Assembly (NCBI RefSeq): GCF_001905825.1
Contig: NZ_LIVV01000007.1
Span: 310,001-374,000 of the forward strand
Length of the DNA stretch: 64,000 bases
DNA from: Streptomyces sp. CB02009
GTDB lineage: Bacteria; Actinomycetota; Actinomycetes; Streptomycetales; Streptomycetaceae
Reading direction: 5' to 3'
The notes under the pieces were generated by a model that was not told the DNA's origin, did no database searches, and was given only the letters and a program-made list of their open reading frames with translations. Positions 41,229 to 50,382 of the stretch are shown here, piece after piece; within the stretch, counting starts at the first letter, position 1; each line of letters opens with the position of its first letter. The translations under genes were made by a program, and so were the position numbers.

Positions 41229-42443
41229 TCAGCGCGAGGTGTCGAAGACCTCGGCGCGCGTGGTGGCGAGGGCGCTTTCGAGGGCGCCGCGCAGCACGGG
41301 GCGCCGGGGGACGGCGGCGAGGACGAGCCGTGGCCGGGAGGCGGCGAGATCGGCGAGTTCGGACTGCACGCGCGCGCGGAGGGGTTCGCCGCCGGCGACG
41401 AGGACGTCGCCGGAGAGCACGATGAGTTCGGGGTCGAGGACGGCGACGATCGAGGCGAGTCCGATGGCGACGCGCTCGGCGTACCGGTCGAGCAGCTCCG
41501 CGTACCGGGGGTCCTCGCCGTGCGCCTCGACGGCGTGGGCGAGGAGTCCGCTCGCGACCTCCACGTACGGCTGCTCGGGGGTGTCGATCCCGATGGCGCG
41601 GGCGATCCGGGGCACCGCCTGGACGCCGGCGAGCTCCTGGAAGCCGCCGGAGTTGGCCTTGGTGACCTGCCGTACGAGCGGGGTGCCGGGCACGGGCAGG
41701 AAGCCGACCTCGCCGGCGCCGCCGGTGAAGCCGCGGTGCAGCCGCCCGCCGAGGACGAGGGCGGCGCCGAGGCCCTCCTCGTTCCACAGCAGGGCGAAGT
41801 CGGTGTGGCCGCGGGCCGCGCCGACGCGCTGCTCGGCGACGGCGACGAGGTTGACGTCGTTCTCGTACTCGAACGGCATCGGCAGGACGGCGGCCAGCTC
41901 CTCGAGCAGGGTGGGGGAGTGCCAGCCGGGCAGGTGGGAGGCGTACCGGAGGCGTCCGGTGGCCGGGTCGAAGGCGCCGGGGGTGCCGATGACCAGGCGC
42001 CGGACGTCCTCGCGGGTGATCCCGGCCGCCTTGACGGCTCCGTCGAGGGCGTCGGTGACCTGGCGGACGACGCCGGAGGCGGCGCGGCCGGGGGTGCGGA
42101 GCTCGTACTCGCCGACGATCTCGCCCGTGATGTCGGCGACGGCGGCGTGGATGCGGAACGGGTTGACGTCGAGTCCGGCGGCGTACGCGGCCCGCGCGTT
42201 CACCGCGTAGAGCTGGGCGTTCGGCCCGGGCCTGCCCGCGGTGGTGCCGGTGGCGACGACGAGGCCGGCCGCTTCGAGGCGGGCCAGCAGCTGGGAGGCG
42301 GTCGGCTTGGACAGGCCGGTGAGCTTGCCGATCCGGGTCCGCGACAGGGGGCCGTGCTCCAGGAGCAGGTCCAGGGCGGCACGGTCGTTCATGGCGCGCA
42401 GCACGCGCGGCGTGCCGGGGGTTCCCGGAGTCGTACCGGCCAT
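41229..42443 (-). CDS. csnR: CsnR, ROK-family repressor of chitosan use
   Basis: A 404-residue ROK regulator. The N-terminal MarR-like winged helix reads AALDLLLEHGPLSRTRIGKL then SKPTASQLLARLEAAG. The sugar-binding ROK domain follows, with DVNLVAVAEQR and the glycine-rich GAALVLGGRLHRGF and GAGEVGFLPV; the usual CxCGxxGC zinc motif of ROK kinases is not seen. CsnR represses csnA chitosanase and its own operon in S. lividans, released by chitosan-oligosaccharides. ATG 42443 is chosen because the longer frame starts without protein-like sequence. The operator lies 79 bp upstream. Confidence 0.9.
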   Translation of the reverse strand: MAGTTPGTPGTPRVLRAMNDRAALDLLLEHGPLSRTRIGKLTGLSKPTASQLLARLEAAGLVVATGTTAGRPGPNAQLYAVNARAAYAAGLDVNPFRIHAAVADITGEIVGEYELRTPGRAASGVVRQVTDALDGAVKAAGITREDVRRLVIGTPGAFDPATGRLRYASHLPGWHSPTLLEELAAVLPMPFEYENDVNLVAVAEQRVGAARGHTDFALLWNEEGLGAALVLGGRLHRGFTGGAGEVGFLPVPGTPLVRQVTKANSGGFQELAGVQAVPRIARAIGIDTPEQPYVEVASGLLAHAVEAHGEDPRYAELLDRYAERVAIGLASIVAVLDPELIVLSGDVLVAGGEPLRARVQSELADLAASRPRLVLAAVPRRPVLRGALESALATTRAEVFDTSR

Positions 42444-42521
42444 GAGGTCGCACCCGCCCTTCGGTCTGCTGGTCGGGCCATTCTGCTGCCTCGCGGCGGC
42501 CCGTCTCCCCGACTTCACTGT

Positions 42522-42536
42522 TAGGAAAGTTTCCTA
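42522..42536. promoter_or_regulatory. CsnR operator
   Basis: TAGGAAA-G-TTTCCTA, a perfect 7+1+7 palindrome in an AT-rich patch upstream of csnR. It matches the operator (TAGGAAANTTTCCTA-type) described for CsnR in front of chitosanase and csnR genes, from memory. Only one copy exists in the operon region. Confidence 0.8.
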
Positions 42537-42593
42537 TTCGGTGGGAGGAAAATAAGACGGCCGTCACGGGGCCGTCAATACCCGGGCACGCGA

Positions 42594-42635
42594 GACGCCC
42601 CCGAAGGCAACCAAAGCGTTACCTGCGGGGGCGTC
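42594..42635 (-). terminator. Terminator after mscS
   Basis: GACGCCCCC (42594-42602) pairs with GGGGGCGTC (42627-42635) around a 24-nt loop, just beyond the channel stop. A second short hairpin, GACGGCC / GGCCGTC, lies at 42556-42576 and separates the operon from the CsnR operator. Confidence 0.6.
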
Positions 42636-42649
42636 GTGCCGGAGTCCGG

Positions 42650-43711
42650 CTACTTGTTGAGGTCCGTCCTCGGGAGCGGCGTCGCCGCCGCCGACTGGGG
42701 CGAGGTCGCCGAGGCGAAGGCCGACGGCGCCGCCATGCCCGCGGTCGGGTCGGCGGCCGCCTCCTCGGCCGGCGCCGGAAGCCCGCCCACGATCCGGATG
42801 CCGGCCCGGTCCAGGCCCTGCTTGATCCGCCAGCGCAGCTCGCGCTCCACGCCCAGCGCCTTCCCCGGCATCGTCTTCGCCGAGACCCGGACGGTCATCG
42901 AGTCCATCAGCACCTCGACCAGACCCAGCACCTCGACCGGACCCCACAGCCGCTCGTTCCACGGCTCGTCCTTCGCCATGGACTCCGCGGCCTCGGTGAT
43001 CACCGACCGCACCTTCTCCAGGTCCTCCGTCGGCCGGACGGTCACGTCCACGCCCGCCGTCGCCCAGCCCTGGCTGAGGTTCCCTATCCGCTTGATCTCG
43101 CCGTTGCGCACGTACCAGATCTCGCCGTCCACCCCGCGGAGCTTGGTCACCCGCAGACCCACCTCCACGACCTCGCCGGAGGCCACGCCCGCGTCGACCG
43201 AGTCGCCCACGCCGTACTGGTCCTCAAGGATCATGAAGACACCCGACAGGAAGTCCGTCACCAGGTTCCGCGCGCCGAAACCGATCGCCACACCGGCCAC
43301 ACCGGCCGAGGCGAGCAGCGGCGCCAGGTCGATCTTGAAGGCGCCCAGGATCATCAGCCCGGCCGTGCCCAGGATCAGGAACGAGGCCACCGAACGCAGG
43401 ACCGAACCGATCGCCTCCGAGCGCTGCCGCCGGCGCTCGGTGTTGACGAGGAGACCGCCCAGGGCCGTCCCCTGCACGGCCTGCGCCGAACGGTTCATCC
43501 GCTCGATCAGCTTCGTCAGGGCCCGCCGGACCGCCATCCGCAGCAGCAGCGCGACGATCAGGATCAGCACGATCCGCAGGCCCGTGTTCAGCCAGGTGGA
43601 CCAGTTCTCCTCCACCCAGCTCGCCGCGTTCGTGGCCCTCTCCGCCGCCTCGTCGAGCGTCACCGGCATGGGCTCGGGTTCGGTGGCAGCCGCAGGAGCG
43701 GACCAAAGCAC
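42650..43711 (-). CDS. mscS: MscS-type mechanosensitive ion channel
   Basis: A 353-residue small-conductance mechanosensitive channel. Helices TM1 (LNTGLRIVLILIVALLLRMAV) and TM2 (VASFLILGTAGLMILGAF) precede the pore helix TM3 with the glycine/alanine face LASAGVAGVAIGFGARNLV and the beta domain start DQYGVGDSVDAG. It opens when membrane tension rises and releases osmolytes. I choose GTG 43711: GGAGG is exactly 7 nt before it, whereas that GGAGG lies inside the reading frame if the ATG at 43729 were used. The C-terminal 40 residues are Ala/Pro/Ser-rich. Confidence 0.92.
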   Translation of the reverse strand: MLWSAPAAATEPEPMPVTLDEAAERATNAASWVEENWSTWLNTGLRIVLILIVALLLRMAVRRALTKLIERMNRSAQAVQGTALGGLLVNTERRRQRSEAIGSVLRSVASFLILGTAGLMILGAFKIDLAPLLASAGVAGVAIGFGARNLVTDFLSGVFMILEDQYGVGDSVDAGVASGEVVEVGLRVTKLRGVDGEIWYVRNGEIKRIGNLSQGWATAGVDVTVRPTEDLEKVRSVITEAAESMAKDEPWNERLWGPVEVLGLVEVLMDSMTVRVSAKTMPGKALGVERELRWRIKQGLDRAGIRIVGGLPAPAEEAAADPTAGMAAPSAFASATSPQSAAATPLPRTDLNK

Positions 43712-43966
43712 GGGGAAACCTCCAGGCATCGCGTACGCAGAGCTTCCACAGTAACGGGGCGTCGGACGTGGTCCCGTAGCCCTGTTCGAGGGAGAGACGG
43801 ACCTCACCCGGGCAAAGAGAAGGAGACATGCCGATGTGGTCGAGAACACGCCGGGCCCGTCACCCCGGTCCACATACGTGGTGGCGTTCCGACCAGGCAT
43901 GAGGAGAGACTGAGAGCAGTTCGTCCCGGCGCGAGCCACGCGCCGCCGGCGTCATAGGAGGCATCC

Positions 43967-44530
43967 GTGCCGCATGTCCTGGTCCTCAACGCGTCGTACG
44001 AGCCGCTCGGCGTCGTACCGCTCCGCCGCGCACTCGTCCTCGTCCTGGAGAACAAGGCTCTCTGCCTCGAGGAATCAGGCGCCTTCCTGCACAGCGAGAC
44101 CCAAGTCGTCCCCGCGCCCAGCGTGGTGCGACTGAAGCGCTTCGTGCGGGTCCCCTACCGGGGGCCCGTTCCCTTGACCCGCAGAGCCCTCTTCGCACGC
44201 GACGGCGGGCGCTGCATGTACTGCGGGGGCGTCGCGACCAGCGTCGACCACGTCATCCCCCGCAGCCGCGGGGGCACGCACGCCTGGGAGAACGTGGTGG
44301 CGGCCTGCCGCCGCTGCAACCACGTCAAGGCCGACCGGCACCTGAGGGAGATCGGCTGGCGGCTGCGCCACCAACCGGCCCCGCCGACCGGCCTGGCCTG
44401 GCGGATCATCGGGACCGGACACCGGGACCCCCGCTGGCTGCCGTACCTCCAGCCGTTCGGCGCCGAGGATGTGATGGCCCGGATCGACTCCGCCGCCGAC
44501 GCCCCCGTGAGGGCGCTGACGACGGGTTGA
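43967..44530 (+). CDS. HNH endonuclease
   Basis: A 187-residue protein. The HNH core reads CMYCGG, VDHVIPRSRGG (catalytic His), TWENVV-type AWENVVAACRRC and NHVKADR; two CxxC pairs bind structural zinc. The N-terminal 60 residues (VLVLNASYEPLGVVPLRRA) are the conserved actinobacterial form of this family, which is chromosomal and not tied to phage or restriction genes here. GTG 43967 has GGAGGC upstream. Substrate DNA is unknown. Confidence 0.9.
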   Translation: MPHVLVLNASYEPLGVVPLRRALVLVLENKALCLEESGAFLHSETQVVPAPSVVRLKRFVRVPYRGPVPLTRRALFARDGGRCMYCGGVATSVDHVIPRSRGGTHAWENVVAACRRCNHVKADRHLREIGWRLRHQPAPPTGLAWRIIGTGHRDPRWLPYLQPFGAEDVMARIDSAADAPVRALTTG

Positions 44531-44541
44531 GCCGGGCCTTT

Positions 44542-44577
44542 CGCGTCCGTACGCGGAACCACGCGCGGACGGACGCG
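44542..44577. terminator. Bidirectional hairpin between the HNH gene and the GH84 gene
   Basis: CGCGTCCGT / ACGGACGCG with an 18-nt loop, 12 nt past the HNH stop. A second hairpin (GCGG.CCGCCCC / GGGGCGG..CCGC, about 44598-44625) spans the GH84 stop codon on the other strand. Confidence 0.55.
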
Positions 44578-44609
44578 GGGGCGGCCCCGGCACGGAAGCG
44601 GTCCGCCCC

Positions 44610-47600
44610 TCAGGGGGCGGGCCGCTCCTCCGCCGTGCCCTGGGGCGGGTCGGCCGGCGCCGTACTGCCGACGGCCCCCGTCGGCGGCTCCGCCGGCTTC
44701 CGGGCGGGACCCGCGGGCTGCCCGGGCCGCTGCTGCCCGGCCACCGCGTAGGTCTCCACCGACCAGAGCGAATAGCCGTACTGCGTCGCCCGCGCGTCGC
44801 CCTGCACCCGCAGGAACCGCGTGTCCGCCGCGTCCATCCGCACCGACTCCCGGCCGCCGCGGCCCTCCGCGACCGTCGCCGCCGTACGCCACACCCGCCC
44901 GTCGGCCGAGACCTGGACCCGGTAGCGGGAGGCGTACGCGTCCTGCCAGTGCAGCACCACCTGCCCTATCCGGGCCGGCTCCGCCAGCTCCAGCTGCCAC
45001 CAGGCGCCGTCCTCCGCCGGCGAGGACCAGCGGGTGGCCGGATCGCCGTCCACCGCGAGAGCGGCCGGGAAGTCCGGCGTCTCGTCGCCCGAGGAGGAGG
45101 CCGTCGCCGCCCGCGCCAGGTCCGGGCCCGCCGTGCGGGGGAAGGCGCGCACCGTCAGCACCCGCTCCTCGCCCGCGAACGACACCGGCACCCGGTACGT
45201 GCCCGCGTGCGCGTCGGGAGCCACCGACACCTGGAGGGGCACCGTCGACCGGGCGCCGCGCTCGACCACCGCCTGCTCCGGCAGCGCGACCGTGATCCCC
45301 TTCGGGGCCTTCGCCGTCAGCGGCCCCCGCACCTCGCCCGCGCGCAGTCCCGACAGCTCCACGTCCACCCGCTGGGCCGGACCGCCGATCTCCGCGTCCG
45401 CCTCCGTCCGGGCCAGGTCGAGCGTCGCGCGCGGCCCGTCGGCGAACCACGGCACCAGCGAGCGCACCGCGGGCGCCGGGCCGTCGCCGCTCCACACCAC
45501 CCGCAGCGCCTCCGCGCGCAGCCCCTTCAGCTCGGCCTGCGTCCAGCCGGACGCCGACAGCGGGCCGAGCGGCCGCCAGCCCTCGCCCGCGACGTACGCC
45601 TCCACGCGCGCGTCGCGCGGGTCCCCGGCGGCCGGATCCGTCATCACGGTCAGGGCCTCCACCGGCCGCGCCCGGTCGAGCCGCACGGTGTACGAGTCGG
45701 TGGCACGGTCGGCACGGGCCTTGGGCGTCCGGTCGGCGCCGGTCCAGGCCTTGGCCCGGTCCACCGCGCGCGTGAGGAACGGTTCGAGCACGCCCGTGCC
45801 GACCGTGACCCGGCCCGCCGCGAGGTCCTTCCGCTGCGCCTCCAGGTCCAACTGCGCCCGCCAGGCCGCCGCCCCGTCGCCGGAATCCTGGGCGACCAGC
45901 ATGTCGACGGCCGTCTCGCCGGCCCGGCCGTAGCGGGAGAGCCGCTCCAGCCAGGGCCCGGTCTCGTCGTCGAGGGTGCCGCCGGCGGTGCCCGAGAGCC
46001 GCGCCGGCGCCTCGCGCATCACGGTGAACGCGGCCCGCAGCTCCCGCGCGGCCTTCTCCCGCCCGGGGCTCGCCCCGGTCCCCGCGCTCGTGCGCGAGGC
46101 CCAGAAGGCCGCCAGGAGGGGCTTCAGATAGGCCGATTCGGCCGCCGGGTCGAGGACCGATGAGGCGCCGTTCCCCACGAGCGCCCGCAAGGCCTCGCGG
46201 GCGGCCGGCTCCGGGCCCGCGAGGTCGTCGACGGCCGCCTGCCAGGACTCCTCGGGCCGGTAGCCGCGCGGGTTCCAGGCGTAGTCGGCGGTGGTGAAGA
46301 GCGGGACGCGGGAGGCCGCGGGCTGCTCCATCGCGAGCGCGAGGAAGGCCGCGGAACCGGCGGCCACGGCCGGCTCACGGCCCGTCGCGGGGCCGAGGAA
46401 CAGCCGGTCCTGCGCGTAGTCGTTGACCGGGTAGTTGTCCATGGTGACCAGCGGATGGCGCAGGGCGGCCCGCGTCCGGGCCAGTTCCCCGCCGGTGATC
46501 GAGCGCGGCACCACGCCGACGCCGGTCCACGCCACCCGCACGTCCGCGTCGAGCGCCTCGCCGAGCCGGGTGCGGTAGGCGGTCGCGCCGTCCTGGTAGT
46601 ACTCCGTCGGCATCACCGTCAGCGGCTCGGCGTCCGGGTACCGCTCGGCGAGGTGCCGGGCGACCGTGTTCGCCACGCGCGCGTGGGCGGCCGCCGCGGC
46701 CTCGGGACCCCGCCCGAAGGTGTCGGCGTCCCGGTCACAGTGCCACTCGTCGTACGAGGCGTCCTGGAACTGGAGCTGGAAGGAGCGCACCCCGAGCGCC
46801 CACATCGCGTCGAGCTTCCGCGTCAGCGCCGCCATGTCACCGCCCGAGGACAGGCACATGGACTGGGCGGGCGCCACGGCCCAGCCGAGCGTCACGTGGT
46901 TGGCGCGGGCACGCTCCGCGAGCGCGCGGAACTCGGCCTGCTGCGCGGCCGGGTAGGGGTCGCGCCACTGCACGCCCCGGTACGGGTCGTCGCCCGGCGC
47001 GTAGAGATAGCGGTTCTGCTTGGTCCGGCCCAGGAAGTCGATCTGGGCGAGCCGCTGTTCGGCCGTCCACGGCGTCCCGTAGAAGCCCTCGGTGATCCCG
47101 CGCTCGGCCGTGCCCGGCCAGTCGCGCACGACGACCCCCGGGATCTCCCGGCCGCCGCCGAGGAGCTGGCGCAGCGTCTGCACGGCGTGGAACACCCCGT
47201 CGCCGCCCACCCCGTCCAGGACGACCGTGTCCCGGCCCCCGAGGCGGCCCGTGGCGAGCCGGTAGCCACCGCGCGGCAGATCGAGCCGGTCGGGCACCCC
47301 CAGGGCGCTCAGCGCGTCCTCCGCGGCCTCGCCGGAGGGGCCCGCGACCCGGAAGAGCGGGCCCCGGCCCGGGAGCCCGGTGTGGACGGTCCGCACCCCG
47401 GCGGCCCGCAGCAGCTCGCGCAGGGCCGCGAGGGCGTACGGATCGGCGTCGGCGTCCGCGAGCAGCGTCACCTCGTCCCCGAGGGGTACGGCGGGCCCGG
47501 CGGCGGTCAGCGACTGCGGCCGCGGCCAGACGGCGGGCACGCGCGCGGAGCCGACGGCCGCGGAGCCGACGGAGGGGGCCGAGGTCGAGGAGGCCGAGGT

Positions 47601-47804
47601 CGAGGAGGCCACGGGCGCCCCCGGGTCCGCCGGAGCGTCCGGCGCTGTCGGGGTGAACGGCGCGGCCTTCGGGCGCTCGTTCGGAGCCGTCCCCGGGACC
47701 GCCTGCGCCGAGCCCGGCACCGCGCCGCCGAGGAGGCCGCCGATGACGGCGGCGGCGACGGCCGTCGCGGTGCGCCTGCTGCGCCCGAGGTGCCCGAGGT
47801 GCAC
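44610..47804 (-). CDS. Secreted GH84 family protein (beta-N-acetylglucosaminidase/hyaluronidase-like) with CBM32
   Basis: A 1064-residue secreted protein. Order: signal peptide (ending GSAQA), a Pro/Ala linker, a GH20b-like domain (about 110-240), the GH84 barrel starting at GITEGFYGTPWTAEQRL (about 245-540), a helical linker, a discoidin-like region, a NPCBM-associated NEW3-type beta domain, and a C-terminal F5/8C (CBM32) domain with WWQLELAEPARIGQVVLHWQ. In GH84 the catalytic pair is two neighbouring Asp (L-F-D-D); here the site reads LQFQDASYDEWHC, so the first is Gln. GTG 47804 is chosen over GTG 47864 because GAAGGGAGACC is 5 nt before it. Predicted target: GlcNAc-containing glycans. Confidence 0.82.
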   Translation of the reverse strand: MHLGHLGRSRRTATAVAAAVIGGLLGGAVPGSAQAVPGTAPNERPKAAPFTPTAPDAPADPGAPVASSTSASSTSAPSVGSAAVGSARVPAVWPRPQSLTAAGPAVPLGDEVTLLADADADPYALAALRELLRAAGVRTVHTGLPGRGPLFRVAGPSGEAAEDALSALGVPDRLDLPRGGYRLATGRLGGRDTVVLDGVGGDGVFHAVQTLRQLLGGGREIPGVVVRDWPGTAERGITEGFYGTPWTAEQRLAQIDFLGRTKQNRYLYAPGDDPYRGVQWRDPYPAAQQAEFRALAERARANHVTLGWAVAPAQSMCLSSGGDMAALTRKLDAMWALGVRSFQLQFQDASYDEWHCDRDADTFGRGPEAAAAAHARVANTVARHLAERYPDAEPLTVMPTEYYQDGATAYRTRLGEALDADVRVAWTGVGVVPRSITGGELARTRAALRHPLVTMDNYPVNDYAQDRLFLGPATGREPAVAAGSAAFLALAMEQPAASRVPLFTTADYAWNPRGYRPEESWQAAVDDLAGPEPAAREALRALVGNGASSVLDPAAESAYLKPLLAAFWASRTSAGTGASPGREKAARELRAAFTVMREAPARLSGTAGGTLDDETGPWLERLSRYGRAGETAVDMLVAQDSGDGAAAWRAQLDLEAQRKDLAAGRVTVGTGVLEPFLTRAVDRAKAWTGADRTPKARADRATDSYTVRLDRARPVEALTVMTDPAAGDPRDARVEAYVAGEGWRPLGPLSASGWTQAELKGLRAEALRVVWSGDGPAPAVRSLVPWFADGPRATLDLARTEADAEIGGPAQRVDVELSGLRAGEVRGPLTAKAPKGITVALPEQAVVERGARSTVPLQVSVAPDAHAGTYRVPVSFAGEERVLTVRAFPRTAGPDLARAATASSSGDETPDFPAALAVDGDPATRWSSPAEDGAWWQLELAEPARIGQVVLHWQDAYASRYRVQVSADGRVWRTAATVAEGRGGRESVRMDAADTRFLRVQGDARATQYGYSLWSVETYAVAGQQRPGQPAGPARKPAEPPTGAVGSTAPADPPQGTAEERPAP

Positions 47805-48042
47805 AGAGGTCTCCCTTCGGCCGGGGCCGCCGGCCGCTCGCCGGTTCGGTAACGAGTGGGTCACGAGCCCACCACCCGTCGCACTGAGGTGTCAATGCAC
47901 GTGGCCGATGTGTCGGCTTTGCCCGGCGATCCGTCGGCGAGGTGACGTCACTTCGCCACTTTCCGCCGGTAAAACGAGGTGCGGTGGGTAGGCCTCAGTC
48001 GTTACCCAGGTCCCACCAGTCGAGACGAATCGGGAGACCCCC

Positions 48043-48240
48043 GTGACCACGACCGCCCCGCACCTCGCACGGATACGGATTCCGGAGCAGCCGGCCAGGA
48101 CGGACGAGCCGCTGACCAGCGAGCCGCCGCTGCCCGACGCCGAGCCCCTCACCAGCGAGCCGCCCCTGACCATGGCGGCCCCCCTCACCAGCGAACCCAC
48201 CGCCCCAGGAAGTGCGGGCACGGAGTCCCCCGGAGTGTGA
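48043..48240 (+). CDS. Small repeat protein upstream of malQ
   Basis: A 65-residue frame with a fair site (GGGAGACCCCC before GTG 48043). The product has three copies of a PLTSEP(P) unit (EPLTSEPPL, EPLTSEPPL, APLTSEPTA) and is acidic, Pro-rich and disordered, without a signal peptide. Its TGA is 1 nt before the malQ GTG, so malQ is translationally coupled to it. It may be a true small protein or a leader whose translation opens the malQ start; the DNA repeats (GACCAGCGAGCC type) support an in-frame expansion. Function unknown. Confidence 0.5.
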   Translation: MTTTAPHLARIRIPEQPARTDEPLTSEPPLPDAEPLTSEPPLTMAAPLTSEPTAPGSAGTESPGV

Positions 48241-48241
48241 A

Positions 48242-50362
48242 GTGACCCTGGCCCGTCTCGCCGCCCGTCACGGCGTCGCCACCGCCTACAGCCCCTCCGC
48301 CGGGGTCACCGTGCCCGTGCCGGACGCCACCGTGGTGGCCGTCCTCGGCGCGCTCGGCGTGGACGCGGCGACGCCGGAAGCGGTCGCCGCCGCCCTCGAC
48401 GCGGCCGAACGGACGGACCGGGAGCGCCTGCTGCCCCCGACCCTGGTCCGCTGGCGCGGCGAGGACCCCGCCGACCCGCCGGCCGGCCTGCCGCCCGGCA
48501 CCCGGTTCCGGGTCACCACCGAGGAGGGCGCCGTCGTCACCGGCCAGGACTGGGAGCGCCTTCCCCTCGGCGTCCACACGGTCGAGGCGCAGGCCCCCGA
48601 CGGGCGCGCCGCCACCGCGACCCTGATCGTCGCCCCCGCGCGCGTGCCCGCCCCCGAGCGGCGCGCGTACGGGCTGCTCGTCCAGCTCTACTCGCTGCTC
48701 TCCACCCGCTCCTGGGGCATGGGCGACCTCGGCGACCTGCGGGAACTCGCCACCTGGGCCGGCCGCACGCACGGCGCCGGCTTCGTCCAGGTCAACCCGC
48801 TCCACGCGGGCGTGCCCGGGGCTCCGAGCGACCCCTCCCCGTACCGCCCGTCCTCGCGCCGCTTCCCCGACCCGGTCCATCTGCGGATCGAGGAGATCCC
48901 CGAGTACGCCCTGGTCGGCCCCGAGCGCCGCGAGGAGCTCGACCTGATCCTCGCCGACGCCGCCGAGCTGCGTGACCGCGTCCTCGGCAAGGGCGCGGTG
49001 ATCGACCGGGACGCCGTGTGGGAGGTCAAGCGGCGCGCCCTCGAACTCGTCGTCGGCGGTGTGGAGCTCGGCCCCGGCCGGCGCGCCGACTTCCACGACT
49101 TCCTCGCCGCGCGCGGCCCGGCCCTCGAGGACCACGCCACGTACCAGGCCCTCGCCGAGCGGCACGGCCCCCACTGGCGGAGCTGGCCCGAGGAACTGCG
49201 TTCCCCGCGCGCGGCGGAGGCCGCCGTCCGCGACGACCCGGCCCTCGCCGCCCGCGTCGACTTCCACTGCCGGCTCGCCTGGCTGACGGACCGGCAGCTC
49301 GCCGACGCCGCCGCGGCCGCCCGCGAGGCCGGGATGGAGGTCGGGATCGTCCACGACCTGGCGGTCGGCGTCCACCCGGAGGGCTCCGACGCCTGGGCCC
49401 AGCAGGACGCCTTCGCGGCCGGCATGTCGGTCGGCGCCCCGCCCGACGCCTTCAACTCCCGCGGCCAGGACTGGGGCCTGCCGCCCTGGCGGCCCGACGC
49501 CCTGGCCGCCGCCGGCTACGCCCCGTACCGCGGACTCCTGCGTGAACTCCTGCGCCACGCGGGCGCGCTGCGCATCGACCATGTGATGGGCCTGTTCCGG
49601 CTGTGGTGGGTGCCGGAGGGCCGGGAGCCCACCGAGGGCACGTATGTCCGCTACGACGCAGGGGCGATGCTCGCCGTCCTCGTCCTGGAGGCCCACCGGG
49701 CCGGCGCCCTCGTCATCGGCGAGGACCTCGGCACGGTCGAGTCCGGGGTACGGGAGGAACTGGCCGCGCGCGGGGTGTTCGGCACCTCCGTGCTCTGGTT
49801 CGAGCGGGACTGGGCGGCCTCCGGCCGTCCGCTGGCCCCGGCCGACTGGCGCGCGGAGTGCGTGGCCACCGCCACGACCCACGACCTGCCGCCGACCGCC
49901 GCCCGTCTCTCCGGCGACCATGTCCTGCTGCGGCACCGCCTCGGCATGCTCCCGGGAGACCTGCCGCGCGAGCGGGCGGCGGACGCGGCCGAGACCGCCG
50001 AGTGGCTGGGCCTGTTCCAGCGGCTCGGTCTGCTGCCGGAGGGCCCCGGGACGGAGGAGGCCGAGATCAGGGCCGTGCACCGGTTCCTGCTCGGCACCCC
50101 GGCCCGGATGGTGGGCGTCTGGCTGCCGGACGCGGTGGGCGACCGCAGACCGCAGAACCTGCCCGGCACCTGGGACGAGTACCCCAACTGGCGGCTGCCG
50201 CTCGCGGACGCGGACGGGCAGCCGATGACCCTGGAGCGCCTCGCCGCCTCGCCCCGGGCGCACGCCCTGCTGCGCGAACTCCACGCGCGGACGGCGGTCC
50301 CGGAGGCCCGGACCACCCGCTCCGACGCCCGTACGGCACCCCCGGGCGCGCGGGCCGATTAG
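48242..50362 (+). CDS. malQ: 4-alpha-glucanotransferase (amylomaltase)
   Basis: A 706-residue GH77 enzyme. The N-terminal 170 residues form the extra beta domain of actinobacterial MalQ. The barrel then shows LYSLLSTRSWGMGDLGDLRE, GFVQVNPLH, VGIVHDLAVGVHPEGSDAW, the nucleophile region LRIDHVMGLFRLWW, the acid/base VIGEDLGTV and the end NLPGTWDEYPNWRLPL. It moves maltosyl units between alpha-1,4-glucans in maltodextrin and glycogen metabolism. GTG 48242 starts 1 nt after the small upstream gene. Confidence 0.93.
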   Translation: MTLARLAARHGVATAYSPSAGVTVPVPDATVVAVLGALGVDAATPEAVAAALDAAERTDRERLLPPTLVRWRGEDPADPPAGLPPGTRFRVTTEEGAVVTGQDWERLPLGVHTVEAQAPDGRAATATLIVAPARVPAPERRAYGLLVQLYSLLSTRSWGMGDLGDLRELATWAGRTHGAGFVQVNPLHAGVPGAPSDPSPYRPSSRRFPDPVHLRIEEIPEYALVGPERREELDLILADAAELRDRVLGKGAVIDRDAVWEVKRRALELVVGGVELGPGRRADFHDFLAARGPALEDHATYQALAERHGPHWRSWPEELRSPRAAEAAVRDDPALAARVDFHCRLAWLTDRQLADAAAAAREAGMEVGIVHDLAVGVHPEGSDAWAQQDAFAAGMSVGAPPDAFNSRGQDWGLPPWRPDALAAAGYAPYRGLLRELLRHAGALRIDHVMGLFRLWWVPEGREPTEGTYVRYDAGAMLAVLVLEAHRAGALVIGEDLGTVESGVREELAARGVFGTSVLWFERDWAASGRPLAPADWRAECVATATTHDLPPTAARLSGDHVLLRHRLGMLPGDLPRERAADAAETAEWLGLFQRLGLLPEGPGTEEAEIRAVHRFLLGTPARMVGVWLPDAVGDRRPQNLPGTWDEYPNWRLPLADADGQPMTLERLAASPRAHALLRELHARTAVPEARTTRSDARTAPPGARAD

Positions 50363-50370
50363 GTGTTCGC

Positions 50371-50382
50371 TACGTTTGCACC
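50371..50382 (+). promoter_or_regulatory. Extended -10 immediately upstream of a start codon (leaderless signature)
   Basis: TACGTT at 50371-50376 lies 6 nt before the GTG at 50383, the spacing at which transcription would start on the start codon itself. No ribosome binding site exists between malQ and this GTG (stop at 50360-50362). Confidence 0.5.

Noticed and set aside
42556..42576. Riboswitch-like fold before csnR
   Set aside because: The short GACGGCC/GGCCGTC hairpin is downstream of mscS, not upstream of csnR on its strand; it is better read as terminator material.
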